Part shown: in pieces, positions 52,582-61,724 of the stretch | How the letters are laid out: each line of letters starts with the position of its first letter | Position numbering within the stretch: position 1 is the stretch's first letter | NCBI RefSeq assembly: GCF_029338555.1 | Contig: NZ_CP119989.1 | Coordinates: 992,001 to 1,056,000, forward strand | Source of the DNA: Halobaculum marinum | GTDB taxonomy: Archaea; Halobacteriota; Halobacteria; Halobacteriales; Haloferacaceae | DNA length: 64,000 bases | Direction of reading: 5' to 3' | Notes under the pieces: generated by a model | What the model was told of the DNA's origin: nothing | What the model saw: the letters and a program-made list of their open reading frames with translations, nothing else | The model's database searches: none | Position numbers and translations under genes: made by a program

Positions 52582-53073
52582 ATGACCGTCGCCGAGGAGA
52601 CCCGTGCCGCCGTCCGCGAGCGCCCGTTCCTGTTCGACGCCCTCCGCGCAGGCGTGGTGAACTACGCCGCCGCCGCCGCGACGCTCGACGTCGACGCCGA
52701 CCCCGACGCGGTCGCGACCGCCTTGCGCCGCTTCGCGGCCGAACTCGAAGACGGCACGACGCCCCCTGTGGGTGCGGGCCGCGTGACGATGGAGCGACGG
52801 GTCGGCGCCGTCGACGACGAGGCCGCGGAGTCGTCAGCGGCGCTGATCACGGTCGCCGGGACGGCGTACGCGGTCGGCGCCGGCGACGCGACCGCGGTGG
52901 TCGCCCGCGGCGAGGTCGGTCCCGACGTGCTCGAACGGGTGCTCGGTCGCCTGCGTGCCGTCGACACGATCGTCGAGGCCGCCGCCGTCACGTCGAGCGC
53001 GCTCGTCGTCGTGGTGGGGCGGCGTGCGGGTGCGGACGCGCTCCGGGTCGTCGAGGCGGCGCTGGAGGAGTGA
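52582..53073 (+). CDS. Conserved-looking haloarchaeal protein of unknown function
   Basis: A 163-residue soluble protein. A helical N-terminus (MTVAEETRAAVRERPFLFDALRAG, positions 1-24) suggests a helix-turn-helix-like unit: VVNYAAAAATLDVDADPDAVATALRRF. The C-terminal half alternates strands and helices like an ACT-type ligand-binding domain (AVDTIVEAAAVTSSALVVVVG). It could be a ligand-sensing regulator, but this is a guess. GTTATG at 52552-52557 is the promoter. Confidence 0.7.
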   Translation: MTVAEETRAAVRERPFLFDALRAGVVNYAAAAATLDVDADPDAVATALRRFAAELEDGTTPPVGAGRVTMERRVGAVDDEAAESSAALITVAGTAYAVGAGDATAVVARGEVGPDVLERVLGRLRAVDTIVEAAAVTSSALVVVVGRRAGADALRVVEAALEE

Positions 53074-53163
53074 GCGGGATCAGCCGCACCCGGCCACGGG
53101 TGGTCGCACTCGCGGGACGATGTTCGACCGTTTAACACGGAGCGTCGCGTACCGCCGTCCGAC

Positions 53164-54663
53164 ATGGGTCTGTCCGTGACCAACACCCTGACGGGCGAGC
53201 GTGAAGCGTTCGAGCCGGCGAGCGACGACGAGGTCCTGCTGTACGTCTGTGGGCTGACGGTCTCGGACGACGCGCACCTCGGGCACGCCCGCCTGTGGTT
53301 CCACGCCGACGTGCTCCACCGGTGGCTCGACTACCTCGGCTACGACGTGCGCCACGTCGAGAACGTCACCGACGTGAACGAGAAGATCGCCGCCCGCGTC
53401 GGCGAGCGCGAGGGCTGGGACACCGAGGCCGACGTGGCCCGCCACTTCACGCGTGAGGTGATCGAGGACATGCGCGGCCTCAACCTCAAGCGCGCGGCGG
53501 TGTACCCCCGCGTCTCCGAGCACGTCCCCGAAATCGTCTCGCTCATCGAACGCCTGATCGAGTCAGGCCACGCCTACGAGACGAACGGCTCCGTCTACTT
53601 CGACGTGACCAGCTTCGACGACTACGGCCACCTCTCGAACCAGCGGCCCGAGGAGTTGGAGGCCGACGCCGACGCCGACGAACTCGCGGAGAAGCGCCAC
53701 CCCGCCGACTTCGCGCTGTGGAAGGCCGACGGCGTGAGCGAGGAGGCGGTTCGCGAGCACCGGAAACACGAGCACGACGGTGACCTCCCGTCGGGGGAGA
53801 CGTGGGACTCGCCGTGGGGCGAGGGGCGCCCTGGCTGGCACATCGAGTGCTCGGCGATGTCGACGAGCCACCTCGGCGACACCCTCGACGTGCACATGGG
53901 CGGGCGCGACCTCGTGTTCCCCCACCACGAGAACGAGATCGCACAGAGCGAGGCCGCCACGGGCCACCGGTTCGCGCGCTACTGGCTCCACAACGGCCTG
54001 CTGGAGACGACCGAGGACAAGATGTCCTCCAGCCTCGGCAACTTCTTCACTGTCGCGGACGCCCTCGACGAGTTCGGTGTGAACGTCCTGCGTACGTTCT
54101 ACCTCGGCGCGCAGTACCGCGGCGACCAGGTGTTCTCCGAGGACGCGATGGTCGAAGCCGAAGAGCGGTGGGAGCGACTCGAACGCGCCTACGAGACCGC
54201 CGTCGAGGCGTGCGACTCCGTCGACGCTCGGGCGAAGGCGACCGACGACGACCTCCGCGCGGCCGTCGACGACGCGCGCGAGACGGTCGTCGCGGCAATG
54301 AACGACGACCTCAACGTCCGCGAGGCGTTCGGCGCCCTGCTCGACCTGGGGTCGGCGGTCAACCGCCACGTCGACACGGTCGACGAAGACTCCCCTGATG
54401 CAGCCTACGACTACCGCGGACTCCGCCGCGCCGTCGAGACGTTCGAGACGTTCGGCGGCGACGTGTTCGGCCTCGAACTCGGTCGGGAGGCCGGCGGCGA
54501 CGTGGAACTGGTCGGCGACCTCGCGGACCTCGTGCTCGACGTGCGCGAGGCCGAACGCGAGGCCGGCAACTACGAGCGCGCCGACCAACTCCGCGACGAC
54601 CTGGAGGCGCTCGGCCTCGCCGTCGAAGACGGCCCGAACGGCCCCGAAGTCCGGTTCGAGTAG
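53164..54663 (+). CDS. cysS: Cysteinyl-tRNA synthetase
   Basis: A 499-residue class I synthetase. The HIGH-type signature is HLGH (residues 38-41), with the zinc cysteine at 29. [13 protein letters not shown] and [13 protein letters not shown] complete the zinc and cysteine site, and KMSSSLGN near residue 286 is the second signature. The C-terminal anticodon region is acidic. GTTTAACA near 53133 is a promoter. Confidence 0.96.
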   Translation: MGLSVTNTLTGEREAFEPASDDEVLLYVCGLTVSDDAHLGHARLWFHADVLHRWLDYLGYDVRHVENVTDVNEKIAARVGEREGWDTEADVARHFTREVIEDMRGLNLKRAAVYPRVSEHVPEIVSLIERLIESGHAYETNGSVYFDVTSFDDYGHLSNQRPEELEADADADELAEKRHPADFALWKADGVSEEAVREHRKHEHDGDLPSGETWDSPWGEGRPGWHIECSAMSTSHLGDTLDVHMGGRDLVFPHHENEIAQSEAATGHRFARYWLHNGLLETTEDKMSSSLGNFFTVADALDEFGVNVLRTFYLGAQYRGDQVFSEDAMVEAEERWERLERAYETAVEACDSVDARAKATDDDLRAAVDDARETVVAAMNDDLNVREAFGALLDLGSAVNRHVDTVDEDSPDAAYDYRGLRRAVETFETFGGDVFGLELGREAGGDVELVGDLADLVLDVREAEREAGNYERADQLRDDLEALGLAVEDGPNGPEVRFE

Positions 54664-54669
54664 CGGTCG

Positions 54670-55638
54670 TTACTCCGGCTTCGACTCCGATTCGCCGTCT
54701 TCTGCTGCTTCTGGTGCGTCGTCGACGGTCTCCGCGAGCGACTCCGCAGCCGCCGGCACGACGAGCACCGGTCGGTCTGCGCCGCGGATGACGCGCTCGG
54801 CGACGCTGCCGAGCACCACCCGACGGATCCCCCCGCGCCCGTGGGTGCCGACGACGATCAAGTCGGCACCGATGTCGCTCGAGTAGTCGCGGACTGCGGC
54901 GCTCGGTTCTCCCATGAGCACCTCGCTGTCGGCGTCGACGCCCGCGTCGGTGGCCCGGGTCAGCACACCCTTGATTGCGTCGTCGGCGCGCTCGCCGAGC
55001 GACCGGCGCACCGCCGCGATGGTGTCCTGGCTGAGCGCGCCGCCGGCGACGGCCGAGAGGGCGGCGGCCTCGTCCACGGCGCTGACGGCGGTGAGGTGCG
55101 CGCCCAGCGCCGCCGCGAGGTCGACGCCGACGCGTTCGGCGGGGGCGGCGGCGTCGCTGCCGTCCGTGGCCACGAGGAGGCGACTGTCGCTGCCCCACGA
55201 CGGGGGCTCGGGGTCCGCACCGTGGGTGACGAGCACGGGACAGTCGGCGGTCCGGATCAGTTTCTCGGTGACGCTCCCGAGCAGCGCGCGGCGCGCTCCG
55301 CCGCGCCCGTGGGTGCCGACGACGATCAGGTCGGCGTCCGTCTCGGCGACGAGCGCGAGGAGTTCCTCGTGCGGGCGCCCCTCGCGGACGACCGGGTCGG
55401 CGTCGAGGCCCTCGCGCTTGGCGCGCGTGGCGAGGCGGTCGACGAGGTCGTTCGCCTCCGTCCGGTGTGAGCGGAGGTCGCTCACTCGCTGGCGTGTCGA
55501 GAACGGATCCACCACCGTGCACGGGTGCACTCGCGCGCCCAGCGCGGTGGAGAGGGCGAACGCCGTGTCGACGGCGCGGTCGCCGAGGTCGCTCCCGTCG
55601 GTCGCGACGACGATGTCGGTGATCGCAGTGTCGTCCAT
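54670..55638 (-). CDS. Tandem universal stress protein
   Basis: A 322-residue protein with two UspA domains. Each has the ATP-binding GTHGRGG motif: VVGTHGRGGARRALLGSVTEKLI near residue 110 and VVGTHGRGGIRRVVLGSVAERVI near 265. DIVVATDGSDLGDRAV and LLVATDGSDAAAPA begin the two halves. It is probably ATP-binding and a stress or energy sensor. It converges with cysS (six bases between stops). Confidence 0.92.
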   Translation of the reverse strand: MDDTAITDIVVATDGSDLGDRAVDTAFALSTALGARVHPCTVVDPFSTRQRVSDLRSHRTEANDLVDRLATRAKREGLDADPVVREGRPHEELLALVAETDADLIVVGTHGRGGARRALLGSVTEKLIRTADCPVLVTHGADPEPPSWGSDSRLLVATDGSDAAAPAERVGVDLAAALGAHLTAVSAVDEAAALSAVAGGALSQDTIAAVRRSLGERADDAIKGVLTRATDAGVDADSEVLMGEPSAAVRDYSSDIGADLIVVGTHGRGGIRRVVLGSVAERVIRGADRPVLVVPAAAESLAETVDDAPEAAEDGESESKPE

Positions 55639-55724
55639 GAGTGAGGGTTGTCAGGTTCGGTCGATAAAACTGATCGTCGGGTCCCGGCCCGTGGTGGTCG
55701 GTCAGATCGCCTCCGGCGGCCGGA

Positions 55725-56012
55725 TCACTCCGTCGTGAACAGGTGGGTGTCCTCGGGGATCGAGAACAGCCCCATGCGGACGCCGCAGTCGAGCCACCCG
55801 TAGCCGTACGAGTACGACGCGAGCGCGTTCACCGGGTCGTCGTTCGCGCGGAAGTGGCGCCCGTCGTCGAGGTACGAGACGGCCATCTCCTCACACTCGA
55901 GGGCCATCTCGTGCAGCGGCGTCCCCTCGGGGACGCACACCTCAGCCGCCGCGAGCGCGTCCGCCAGCATCTCGCCGTAGCGGGTCGTCTTCTCGTCGAG
56001 GTCGGCAGGCAT
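55725..56012 (-). CDS. DUF357 protein
   Basis: A 95-residue soluble, helical protein. KTTRYGEMLADALAAAEV, MALECEEMAVSYLDDGRHF and NALASYSYGYGWLDCGVRMG match DUF357, an archaeal family of unknown function. ATG at 56012 is chosen; a longer frame upstream is arginine-rich and unlike the family. It lies 65 bases after the Lrp/AsnC gene on the same strand. Confidence 0.88.
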   Translation of the reverse strand: MPADLDEKTTRYGEMLADALAAAEVCVPEGTPLHEMALECEEMAVSYLDDGRHFRANDDPVNALASYSYGYGWLDCGVRMGLFSIPEDTHLFTTE

Positions 56013-56077
56013 ACGTGGGGGTCGAGACGGGGTCCCGTGAGGCTGTCGCTGTCTGTTCGGGCGCGCCGTGCGGGCCG

Positions 56078-56572
56078 CTACGCCTCGTCGTCCAAGTCGG
56101 GGTCCTCGTCGGGGTCGAGGAATCCGTGGTACGGACACACGTGCTCGTCGCGGATGATCTGCTCGTCGATGACCTCGAACCCGAGCGCGGCGAGGTCCTT
56201 CGTGATCCGGTCGAGGTCGTCGTGGTCGCGGCCGATCGCGTTCACGTACACGTTCCGCTCGCCGGTCATGATCTCGCGGACTGCGGTGACGCCTTGGATC
56301 GTGCGCGCCCGGTTGGCGAGGTCGCCACGGTCCGGGATCGGAGCCGTGCAGATGATCTTGGTGTAGAGCGGGTAGCCCGCGAGGTCGTAGTCGATGTCGA
56401 TGTGGTACCCGCGGACCACGCCGCTCGACTCCAGTTTGTTGAGGCGGGTTCGGACGGTACTCGCCGAGAGGCCGAGCTTCTCGGCGATGTCGCTCGACGA
56501 CGTCGACCGAGCGTCCTGCTGGAGGTAGTAGAGGATGTGGCGGTCGGTCGAATCAAGCTCGCCGTTCTTCAT
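56078..56572 (-). CDS. Lrp/AsnC family transcription regulator
   Basis: A 164-residue regulator. The N-terminal helix-turn-helix is LDSTDRHILYYLQQDAR to SDIAEKLGLSASTVRTRLN. The remainder is the AsnC/RAM ligand-binding domain (AVREIMTGERNVYVNAIG). A C-terminal segment with DEHVCPYHGFLDPDEDPD could bind a metal. It is divergent from a transporter-UspA fusion across 344 bases that include an inverted repeat, so this transporter is its best target candidate. CTATAG near 56600 is its TATA-like site. Confidence 0.92.
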   Translation of the reverse strand: MKNGELDSTDRHILYYLQQDARSTSSSDIAEKLGLSASTVRTRLNKLESSGVVRGYHIDIDYDLAGYPLYTKIICTAPIPDRGDLANRARTIQGVTAVREIMTGERNVYVNAIGRDHDDLDRITKDLAALGFEVIDEQIIRDEHVCPYHGFLDPDEDPDLDDEA

Positions 56573-56649
56573 TGACGCCAGAGTCTCCCGGGGGTCCCTA
56601 TAGTCTTGTTCTGTCCGTTCGCCGCCGCCGGTCCCGTCGACGAAGGCGA

Positions 56650-56680
56650 TGGATAGTTCGTGACAGATACCGCCTATCCA
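56650..56680. promoter_or_regulatory. Inverted repeat between Lrp/AsnC gene and transporter gene
   Basis: TGGATAG and CTATCCA are perfect 7-bp arms with 17 bases between them. They lie upstream of both likely promoters: CTATAG for the regulator and AGTTTATG (56717-56724) for the transporter. The surrounding 344-base gap otherwise holds only the 44-codon ORF at 56786. Confidence 0.4.
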
Positions 56681-56785
56681 GCCCCTATTTTTGACGACCC
56701 GTCAGTAGAATGGGCTAGTTTATGCGCTTCCGTCACTGGGGTGTAGATAGACGTCCGCGGCTGACCGCCAGGACACCCACCGACC

Positions 56786-56920
56786 ATGACCAACGGATCA
56801 TTCGACGGAGCGCGACCACGAGCGGACGGTGCAGAACCGGCGATCGGACTGGACGGGGCCCACCTCGGCGTTCCGGTCGCCGAGAGACCCGGAGCGGCAG
56901 GCACCTTGGACTGCACATGA
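56786..56920 (+). CDS. Possible 44-codon leader ORF overlapping the transporter start
   Basis: Starts at ATG 56786 (MTNGSFDGARPRADGAEP) and ends with a TGA overlapping the transporter ATG as ATGA. Coupling of this kind is seen at other gene pairs in this window. Against it: third-position GC is only about 60 percent, below the neighbours. An AGTTTATG promoter at 56717 would leave a 170-base leader if the ORF were not used. Confidence 0.35.
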   Translation: MTNGSFDGARPRADGAEPAIGLDGAHLGVPVAERPGAAGTLDCT

Positions 56921-59100
56921 AGGAACTCGAACGCGACCTCGGCTTACCGTCGGTGCTGGCGATCAGCATCGGCGCGATGATCGGCAGCGGGATTTTCATC
57001 CTGCCGGCGCTGGCGCTGGAGATTGCCGGCCCGGCGGTGATCCTCGCGTACGCGATTGCGGGGCTGCTCGTGGTGCCGGCGGCGCTGTCGAAGTCGGAGA
57101 TGGCGACCGCGATGCCGGAGGCCGGCGGGACGTACATCTACATCGAGCGGGCGATGGGCCCGCTGTTCGGCACGATAGCCGGCATCGGGACGTGGTTCTC
57201 GCTGTCGTTCAAGGGCGCGCTCGCGCTCGTCGGCGGCGTGCCGTACCTGCTGCTCGTGTTCGACCTGCCGGTGAAGCCCGTCGCGCTCGGCCTCGCGGCG
57301 CTGCTCATCCTGATCAACGTCGTCGGCGCGAAGCAGACGGGCCGTCTGCAACTCGGCATCGTCGTCGTGATGCTGGCGGCGCTGGGCTGGTTCGCGGCGG
57401 GGAGCGCCCCGAGCGTCGAGGCCGCCAACTACGCGAACTTCCTCGGCGCGGGCGTTGAGGGGGTCCTCGCGGCGACCGGCCTCGTGTTCGTCTCCTACGC
57501 GGGCGTCACGAAGGTGGCGAGCGTCGCCGAGGAGGTCGAAGACCCGGGCCGGAACATCCCGCTGGGCATCCTCGGCTCTCTCGTGTTCACGACCGTCTTG
57601 TACGTCGCTATCGTCGCGGTGCTCGTCGGCATCACCGACCCGGGGAGCGTCGCCGGGTCGCTGACGCCGGTCGCCGTGGGCGCCGAGCAGACGCTCGGCC
57701 GAGCCGGCGTCGCGGCGGTGATCCTCGCGGCCGTCCTCGCGCTCATTTCGACGGCCAACGCGGGCATCCTCTCGTCGTCGCGCTACCCGTTCGCGATGAG
57801 TCGCGACAAGCTCGCGCCGCCGTCGCTGTCGTCGGTCAGCGAGCGGTTCGGCACCCCCGTGAAGTCGATCACGGTCACCGGCGTGGTGCTGTTGGTGCTG
57901 ATCGCGTTCGTCCCCATCCTCGACATCGCGAAGCTCGCGAGCGCCTTCCAGATCATGGTGTTCGCGATGATCAACGTCGCCGTCGTCGCCTTCCGCGAGG
58001 GGAGCGTCGAGTACGAGCCGGAGTTCACGTCGCCGCTGTACCCGTGGATCCAGGTGTTCGGCGCTATCTCCGGGCTGGCGCTGTTGACCCAGATGGGCAC
58101 CCTCGCGCTCGCGGGAGCCGTCGTCATCACCGTCGCCAGCGTCGCGTGGTACCTCGTGTACGTCCGTCCCCGCGTCGACCGCGAAGGTGCCGCGAGCGAC
58201 GCGATCCGCCGGCAGGTCGGTCGGGAGGCGCTCGCAGACATCGAGTCGGCGGTCGCCGCCCGTCCCGACACTCGTGAGGTGCTGGTCGCGCTCACGAAGA
58301 ACGTCGACGAGGCGCGCGAACGCGCGCTGGTCGCGCTGGCGGCCGACCTCGTCCGCGGCGACGACGGCCGCGTGGTCGCCGTCCGCTTCGAGGAGGTGCC
58401 CGACCAGGCGCCGCTCACCGACGACGTAACGACCCAGTCGGCGGCGGACCTGTCGTTCGAGACGCGCGTGGCGGCGCTCGGCGAGGAGTTGGGCGTGGCG
58501 GTCGAGGCCGACGAAATCGTGAGCCACGACACGAAACACGCCGTGGTCAACTTCGCGGCCCACCGCGACGTGGACACGATCGTGGCCGAGCACGAGCCAC
58601 TGCGACTGCGCTCGCGGCTGCTCGGCGACCCCATCGACTGGGTCGTCCGCCACGCCCACTGCGACGTGCTGCTCGTCGACAACCTCGGCTACGACGAGCC
58701 GCGTGAGGTGGTGATCTCGGGCGACGTGGGGCCGTACCCGCCGCTGGCGGTCGACGTCGCCGAGGCGGTCGCACGGGCGAACGACGGCCACATCTCGCTG
58801 TGGTACCCCGGCGGCGCAGCCGACCCCGACGCCCGTCGCCGACTGGTCGAGGACTACCGGGAGGAACTCGCGGACTTGCTGTCGGTGCCGGTCGCCGCCG
58901 AGTCCGTTCGGACGGACGGCGGCCGACGCCGGACCCCCGACCTGCTGATCCGGCGCGGCGCGGACCATCGCCTCCGGACCGCGCTGTTCGACCGGCGCCC
59001 CGACCTCCCGAGTCCGGGGTGTACGACGGTCACGGTGTACCCACACGAGTCGCGGCGACCGGGCCTGGTGCGCCGGTTCCTCGAACGCCTCGCGTTCTGA
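56917..59100 (+). CDS. APC-family amino acid permease fused to UspA domains
   Basis: A 727-residue protein. Residues 1-430 form a 12-helix APC transporter with SIGAMIGSGIFILPALALE (the substrate loop) and GGTYIYIERAMGPLFG in helix 3. From about 480 to 727 there are two UspA-like cytoplasmic domains (TREVLVALTKNVDEAR, PREVVISGDVGPY). The fusion suggests transport gated by nucleotide or stress signals. ATG 56917 is preferred since the in-frame extension to 56722 is arginine-rich. The divergent Lrp/AsnC gene is a likely regulator. Confidence 0.9.
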   Translation: MKELERDLGLPSVLAISIGAMIGSGIFILPALALEIAGPAVILAYAIAGLLVVPAALSKSEMATAMPEAGGTYIYIERAMGPLFGTIAGIGTWFSLSFKGALALVGGVPYLLLVFDLPVKPVALGLAALLILINVVGAKQTGRLQLGIVVVMLAALGWFAAGSAPSVEAANYANFLGAGVEGVLAATGLVFVSYAGVTKVASVAEEVEDPGRNIPLGILGSLVFTTVLYVAIVAVLVGITDPGSVAGSLTPVAVGAEQTLGRAGVAAVILAAVLALISTANAGILSSSRYPFAMSRDKLAPPSLSSVSERFGTPVKSITVTGVVLLVLIAFVPILDIAKLASAFQIMVFAMINVAVVAFREGSVEYEPEFTSPLYPWIQVFGAISGLALLTQMGTLALAGAVVITVASVAWYLVYVRPRVDREGAASDAIRRQVGREALADIESAVAARPDTREVLVALTKNVDEARERALVALAADLVRGDDGRVVAVRFEEVPDQAPLTDDVTTQSAADLSFETRVAALGEELGVAVEADEIVSHDTKHAVVNFAAHRDVDTIVAEHEPLRLRSRLLGDPIDWVVRHAHCDVLLVDNLGYDEPREVVISGDVGPYPPLAVDVAEAVARANDGHISLWYPGGAADPDARRRLVEDYREELADLLSVPVAAESVRTDGGRRRTPDLLIRRGADHRLRTALFDRRPDLPSPGCTTVTVYPHESRRPGLVRRFLERLAF

Positions 59101-59196
59101 TCGGCCACTGGTGCCATCGGGCTCGGCGGAGCCGGTGTCCGCCAGCCGAGCACGACAGCACAACGTACAAACCCCGGAGTCGCATATCCAGAGCCA

Positions 59197-60249
59197 ATGA
59201 GTGACGCCGCCGACGTCGTCGAACACCGACCGCTGATCATCGCGGGGACGGGCTCCGCGGGGCTGACTGCGGCCATCTACGCCGCGCGCTCGAACAACGA
59301 CCCGCTCGTCTTCGAGGGCGACGAGCCGGGCGGACAGCTCACGCTCACCTCCGAAGTCGAGAACTTCCCCGGCTTCCCCGAGGGGATCAACGGCGCCGAG
59401 TTCATCAACAACGCGAAGGAGCAGGCGAAGCGCTTCGGCGCCGAGGTGAAGAACGGCATCGTCGCCTCCGTCGACGACTCCCAGCGCCCGTTCCGCGTCG
59501 AGATGGCCAACGGCGACGTGTACACCGCCGACGCCGTCATCGCCGCCTCCGGCGCCTCGGCCCGGACGCTCGGCATCCCCGGCGAGGACGAGTTGATGGG
59601 GTACGGGCTGTCGACGTGCGCCACCTGTGACGGCGCGTTCTTCCGCGGCGAGGACATGCTCGTCGTCGGTGGTGGCGACGCCGCGATGGAGGAGGCGAGC
59701 TTCCTCACGAAGTTCGCGGACACCGTCTACCTCGTCCACCGGCGCGAGGAGTTCCGCGCCGAGGACTACTGGATCGACCGCGTGCAAGAGCACGTCGACG
59801 AGGGGAACATCGAGATCATGCGGAACACGGAGGTGACGGAACTCCACGGCACCCGCGAGGACGGCGTCGAGTCGGTGACGCTCGTCTCTCACCCCGAGGG
59901 CCACCCGACCGACAAACTCGACGACCCCGAGACGGAGGAGCGCGACTTCCCCGTCGGCGCGGTGTTCTTCGCCATCGGCCACACGCCGAACACCGACTAC
60001 CTCGCGGACACGGGCGTCGAACTCGACGACGAGGGGTACATCAAGACGACGGGCGGCGACGGCGGCGGGCAGACCAGGACCGCGGTGCCGGGGCTGTTCG
60101 GCGCGGGCGACGTGGTCGACTACCACTACCAGCAGGCCGTCACCGCCGCGGGGATGGGCTGTAAGGCCGCCATCGACGCCGACGACTACCTCGAAGAGCA
60201 GAAGCGCGCCGAGGCGAAGGCGGGGGAGACCGCCGCCGCGGACGACTAA
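59197..60249 (+). CDS. trxB: Thioredoxin reductase-like NAD(P)/FAD oxidoreductase
   Basis: A 350-residue flavoenzyme that reduces thioredoxin or glutaredoxin-like proteins. An N-terminal FAD motif (GTGSAGLTAAIYAARSN), redox pair Cys141-Cys144 (STCATCDGAFF), a second nucleotide motif (VVGGGDAAMEEASFL) and HRREEFRAE are in the usual order. AGTGSAG replaces the common GxGPAG. The C-terminus has GLFGAGDVVDYHYQQAVTAA. The last 20 residues are an acidic tail. Confidence 0.92.
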   Translation: MSDAADVVEHRPLIIAGTGSAGLTAAIYAARSNNDPLVFEGDEPGGQLTLTSEVENFPGFPEGINGAEFINNAKEQAKRFGAEVKNGIVASVDDSQRPFRVEMANGDVYTADAVIAASGASARTLGIPGEDELMGYGLSTCATCDGAFFRGEDMLVVGGGDAAMEEASFLTKFADTVYLVHRREEFRAEDYWIDRVQEHVDEGNIEIMRNTEVTELHGTREDGVESVTLVSHPEGHPTDKLDDPETEERDFPVGAVFFAIGHTPNTDYLADTGVELDDEGYIKTTGGDGGGQTRTAVPGLFGAGDVVDYHYQQAVTAAGMGCKAAIDADDYLEEQKRAEAKAGETAAADD

Positions 60250-60251
60250 CG

Positions 60252-60276
60252 CGAGGCCGAGCGAAGCGAGGCCTCG
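60252..60276 (+). terminator. Hairpin after trxB with GAGCGAAGCGA loop
   Basis: CGAGGCC and GGCCTCG pair perfectly around GAGCGAAGCGA, starting two bases after the stop. A related GCGAGGCCTCGC palindrome follows near 60338. The loop is identical to that of the hairpin after the GH13 gene. Confidence 0.5.
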
Positions 60277-60430
60277 GCAGACGGCGGCGAGGTCCTCGGG
60301 CCGAGCCGCCCAAGAACGATAGACCGCAGAGCGCAGCGAGGCCTCGCCCCGGACGGCCGCGAGCGTCGTCACGCCCCCCGACGACGACCGAGACCCACGA
60401 ACCTTTACGTCCCCCTGACCACCCAGGAAC

Positions 60431-60715
60431 ATGGTCGGAACTGAAACCTACACAGTCACCGGACCGGACGGCGACGAGGACGAGGTCGACCTCCCCGCGG
60501 GGCTCGTCGACCTGCTCGCAGAGCAGGGCGAGAACCCCAGCGAGGTCATCAGCGACGTGGTGCTGCAGGCGTTCGCACAGCAGGCCCACGCCATCGCCCA
60601 CCACAGCCAGGGCGAGACGCCCGAGGACATCGCCGCCATCAACGAGAAGGCCGAGGAACTGTTCGAGGAGCGATTCGGCCAGAGCCTCTCTGAGGCGCTG
60701 GGCCACTCGCACTGA
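60431..60715 (+). CDS. Small acidic haloarchaeal protein
   Basis: A 94-residue protein with a beta N-terminus (TETYTVTGPDGDEDEVDLP) and helical remainder (EVISDVVLQAFAQQAHAIAHH). It resembles a short conserved haloarchaeal family; the function is unknown. CCTTTACG near 60402 lies about 25-30 bases before the ATG. Confidence 0.75.
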   Translation: MVGTETYTVTGPDGDEDEVDLPAGLVDLLAEQGENPSEVISDVVLQAFAQQAHAIAHHSQGETPEDIAAINEKAEELFEERFGQSLSEALGHSH

Positions 60716-60757
60716 CGACGGCGCTCACCACCGTTCTCCACCGCTTTCTCTCGCACC

Positions 60758-61570
60758 CTACAACGACGTGAGCGACAGCAGCGGCACCATCGCACCCACG
60801 CCCGTGGCCATCCCGCCGACGAGTTCGCGTTTGCCGTCGCCGGCGAGTTCCTCGCCCAGTTCGAGCGCCTCGGGGATGAACTCCGTGAGCACGAGGTAGG
60901 TCATCGCGCCGGCGGCGAAGCCGAAGCCGATGGGGAGGAACTGCCGGGCGACGGTGACGAAGTAGAACGCGATCACCGCGCCCAGCGGTTGCGGGAGGCT
61001 GGAGAACACCGCCCACCACACCATCTTCGGCGGCGACACGGCCAGGTTCCGGAGCGGGATGGACACCGCCACGCCCTCGGGGACGTTGTGGATGGAGATG
61101 GCGACGGTCATGAACACCGCCAGCAGCGGGACGGCGGTGCCGAACAGCACCAGTCCCCCGACCGTGTCGAACCCCAACTCCGCGAACGAGACGCCGACGG
61201 CGACGCCCTCGGGGAAGCTGTGGACCGTGAGCACGCCGAGGATGAGCAGGAGCTTCTTGAAGTCCGCCTCCTCGTACTTCTTCGGGCTCACCTCCGCGCC
61301 CTCGATCACCTCGTGGGCGACGACGACGAGCAACACGCCCGCGACGACGCCGATACCCAACTCCAGCGGTGTCCCGTACACCAACCCCTCGCCGACGAGG
61401 CCGAACAGCGACGCCCCGAGCATGATCCCCGACGCCAGCCCCCACAACACCACGTTCCAGCGGTCGGAGATGTCGTCGAGGAAGAAGAACGGGAGCGCGC
61501 CCAGCCCCGTCGCGAGCGTCGTGATCAACCCCGCGACGAACACGAACGTGTACGCACCGAGATCTGTCAT
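60758..61570 (-). CDS. ZIP family metal transporter
   Basis: A 270-residue membrane protein of eight helices. The metal-binding helices 4 and 5 are intact: HSFPEGVAVGVSF and HNVPEGVAVSIPL. The cytoplasmic loop between helices 3 and 4 (EGAEVSPKKYEEADFKK) is short and lacks the histidine run of many ZIPs. Substrate is probably zinc or a related divalent metal. ACTTATT near 61600 and an inverted repeat at 61618 lie upstream. Confidence 0.92.
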   Translation of the reverse strand: MTDLGAYTFVFVAGLITTLATGLGALPFFFLDDISDRWNVVLWGLASGIMLGASLFGLVGEGLVYGTPLELGIGVVAGVLLVVVAHEVIEGAEVSPKKYEEADFKKLLLILGVLTVHSFPEGVAVGVSFAELGFDTVGGLVLFGTAVPLLAVFMTVAISIHNVPEGVAVSIPLRNLAVSPPKMVWWAVFSSLPQPLGAVIAFYFVTVARQFLPIGFGFAAGAMTYLVLTEFIPEALELGEELAGDGKRELVGGMATGVGAMVPLLSLTSL

Positions 61571-61617
61571 CGAACCCCCTAGCAGGTGGCCGGCAATAAG
61601 TATCGCGCGACTGACTA

Positions 61618-61635
61618 TTTTTGGCCACCCGAAAA
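61618..61635. promoter_or_regulatory. Imperfect inverted repeat before the ZIP gene
   Basis: TTTTTGG and CCGAAAA (one mismatch) around four bases, about 50-65 bases before the ZIP start and just upstream of its TATA-like site. This is a possible metal-regulator operator. Confidence 0.35.
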
Positions 61636-61724
61636 CCCTGTCTGTCGTTTTGGAGCCCCGAAACTGCCGTCCACGGCGGCTCGTGGCGACGAGCTAATAT
61701 GTATGGATTGTGGTACGAGTGGCC

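Noticed and set aside
56722-56916. N-terminal extension of the APC transporter
   Set aside because: The extra 65 residues are arginine-rich with no helix, and the ATG at 56722 forms part of a TATA-like element.
56944-60432. Very long minus-strand open frame (over 1,100 codons)
   Set aside because: It runs opposite to the transporter and trxB genes and is rich in Arg, His, Asp and Val from reading high-GC codons in the shadow frame. No domain is visible.
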